Translations under genes and position numbers: made by a program
DNA from: an uncultured bacterium
Lineage (GTDB): Bacteria > Bacillota > Clostridia > Lachnospirales > Lachnospiraceae
Assembly (NCBI GenBank): GCA_905214875.1
Contig: CAJMNR010000034.1
Span: 1-41,500, forward strand
Length of the DNA: 41,500 bases
Direction: 5' to 3'
Notes under the pieces: model-generated
Told to the model about the DNA's origin: nothing
Database searches by the model: none
What the model saw: only the letters and a program-made list of their open reading frames with translations
Shown: one piece after another, positions 41,454 through 41,500 of the stretch
Layout of the letters: each line of letters starts with the position of its first letter
Numbering within the stretch: position 1 is the first letter of the stretch

Positions 41454-41500
41454 GTCAAGTGTTGGGGTGCGAGTTGCGATGCACCCGCACCAACACTGAC
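41454..41500. repeat. G+C-rich imperfect hairpin at the right window edge
   Basis: AGTGTTGG (41458-41465) pairs with CCAACACT (41490-41497) and the stem extends to GTC/GAC with one bulged A. Inside, GGTGC/GCACC is offset by a CGCA bulge. It is far richer in G+C than its surroundings. The window ends before any T-run could be seen. Confidence 0.5.

Overview
The window is chromosomal DNA from a low-G+C anaerobic Firmicute, most probably of the Lachnospiraceae (Clostridium cluster XIVa). The evidence is the protein sequences, strong AGGAGG-type ribosome binding sites, sigma-A promoters, a complete Rnf complex, paired GlgC/GlgD, SpoVG and a MecA adaptor. No mobile element, CRISPR array, rRNA or tRNA was seen. 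The left edge cuts tuf; the right edge cuts into a G+C-rich hairpin after a ferredoxin gene.

Positions 1-16,970 (all minus strand) hold the transcription/translation core. In transcription order: rpmG-secE-nusG-rplK-rplA; rplJ-rplL behind an L10 leader with an attenuator; rpoB-rpoC with its own promoters and terminator; then rpsL-rpsG-fusA behind a consensus promoter, and tuf behind another. Several starts are GTG or TTG (rpmG, rpsG, fusA). Two near-identical hairpins stand directly before rplK and rplA and look like mRNA copies of the L1-binding site of 23S rRNA.

Positions 17,250-21,710 (minus) hold an AraC-type regulator with a degenerate receiver, an HD-GYP phosphodiesterase just upstream of it, a LacI-family repressor (TTG start) and a small CmpB-like membrane protein. 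Positions 21,850-27,050 carry rnfCDGEAB; RnfE has an unusual cysteine-bearing, Ala/Lys-rich tail. Positions 27,299-31,255 carry a membrane-anchored transglutaminase-like protein, spoVG, and the glycogen genes glgC-glgD.

From 31,430 genes run on the plus strand: murC, then a DnaD-domain protein and a DnaC/DnaI-type helicase loader preceded by a cluster of DnaA boxes, then a divergent ribose-phosphate pyrophosphokinase. A class A penicillin-binding protein converges on it from the minus strand. After a 0.7-kb non-coding stretch come mecA (with a CRP/FNR-like palindrome in place of a -35 box), a DUF1858 redox-disulfide protein (minus) and a 2[4Fe-4S] ferredoxin (plus) diverging from back-to-back promoters.

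Most of the window is conserved housekeeping sequence. The less explained parts are non-coding: the rplL-rpoB gap, the duplicated L1-like sites, the DnaA-box cluster and the mecA promoter. No clearly new multi-gene system was found.
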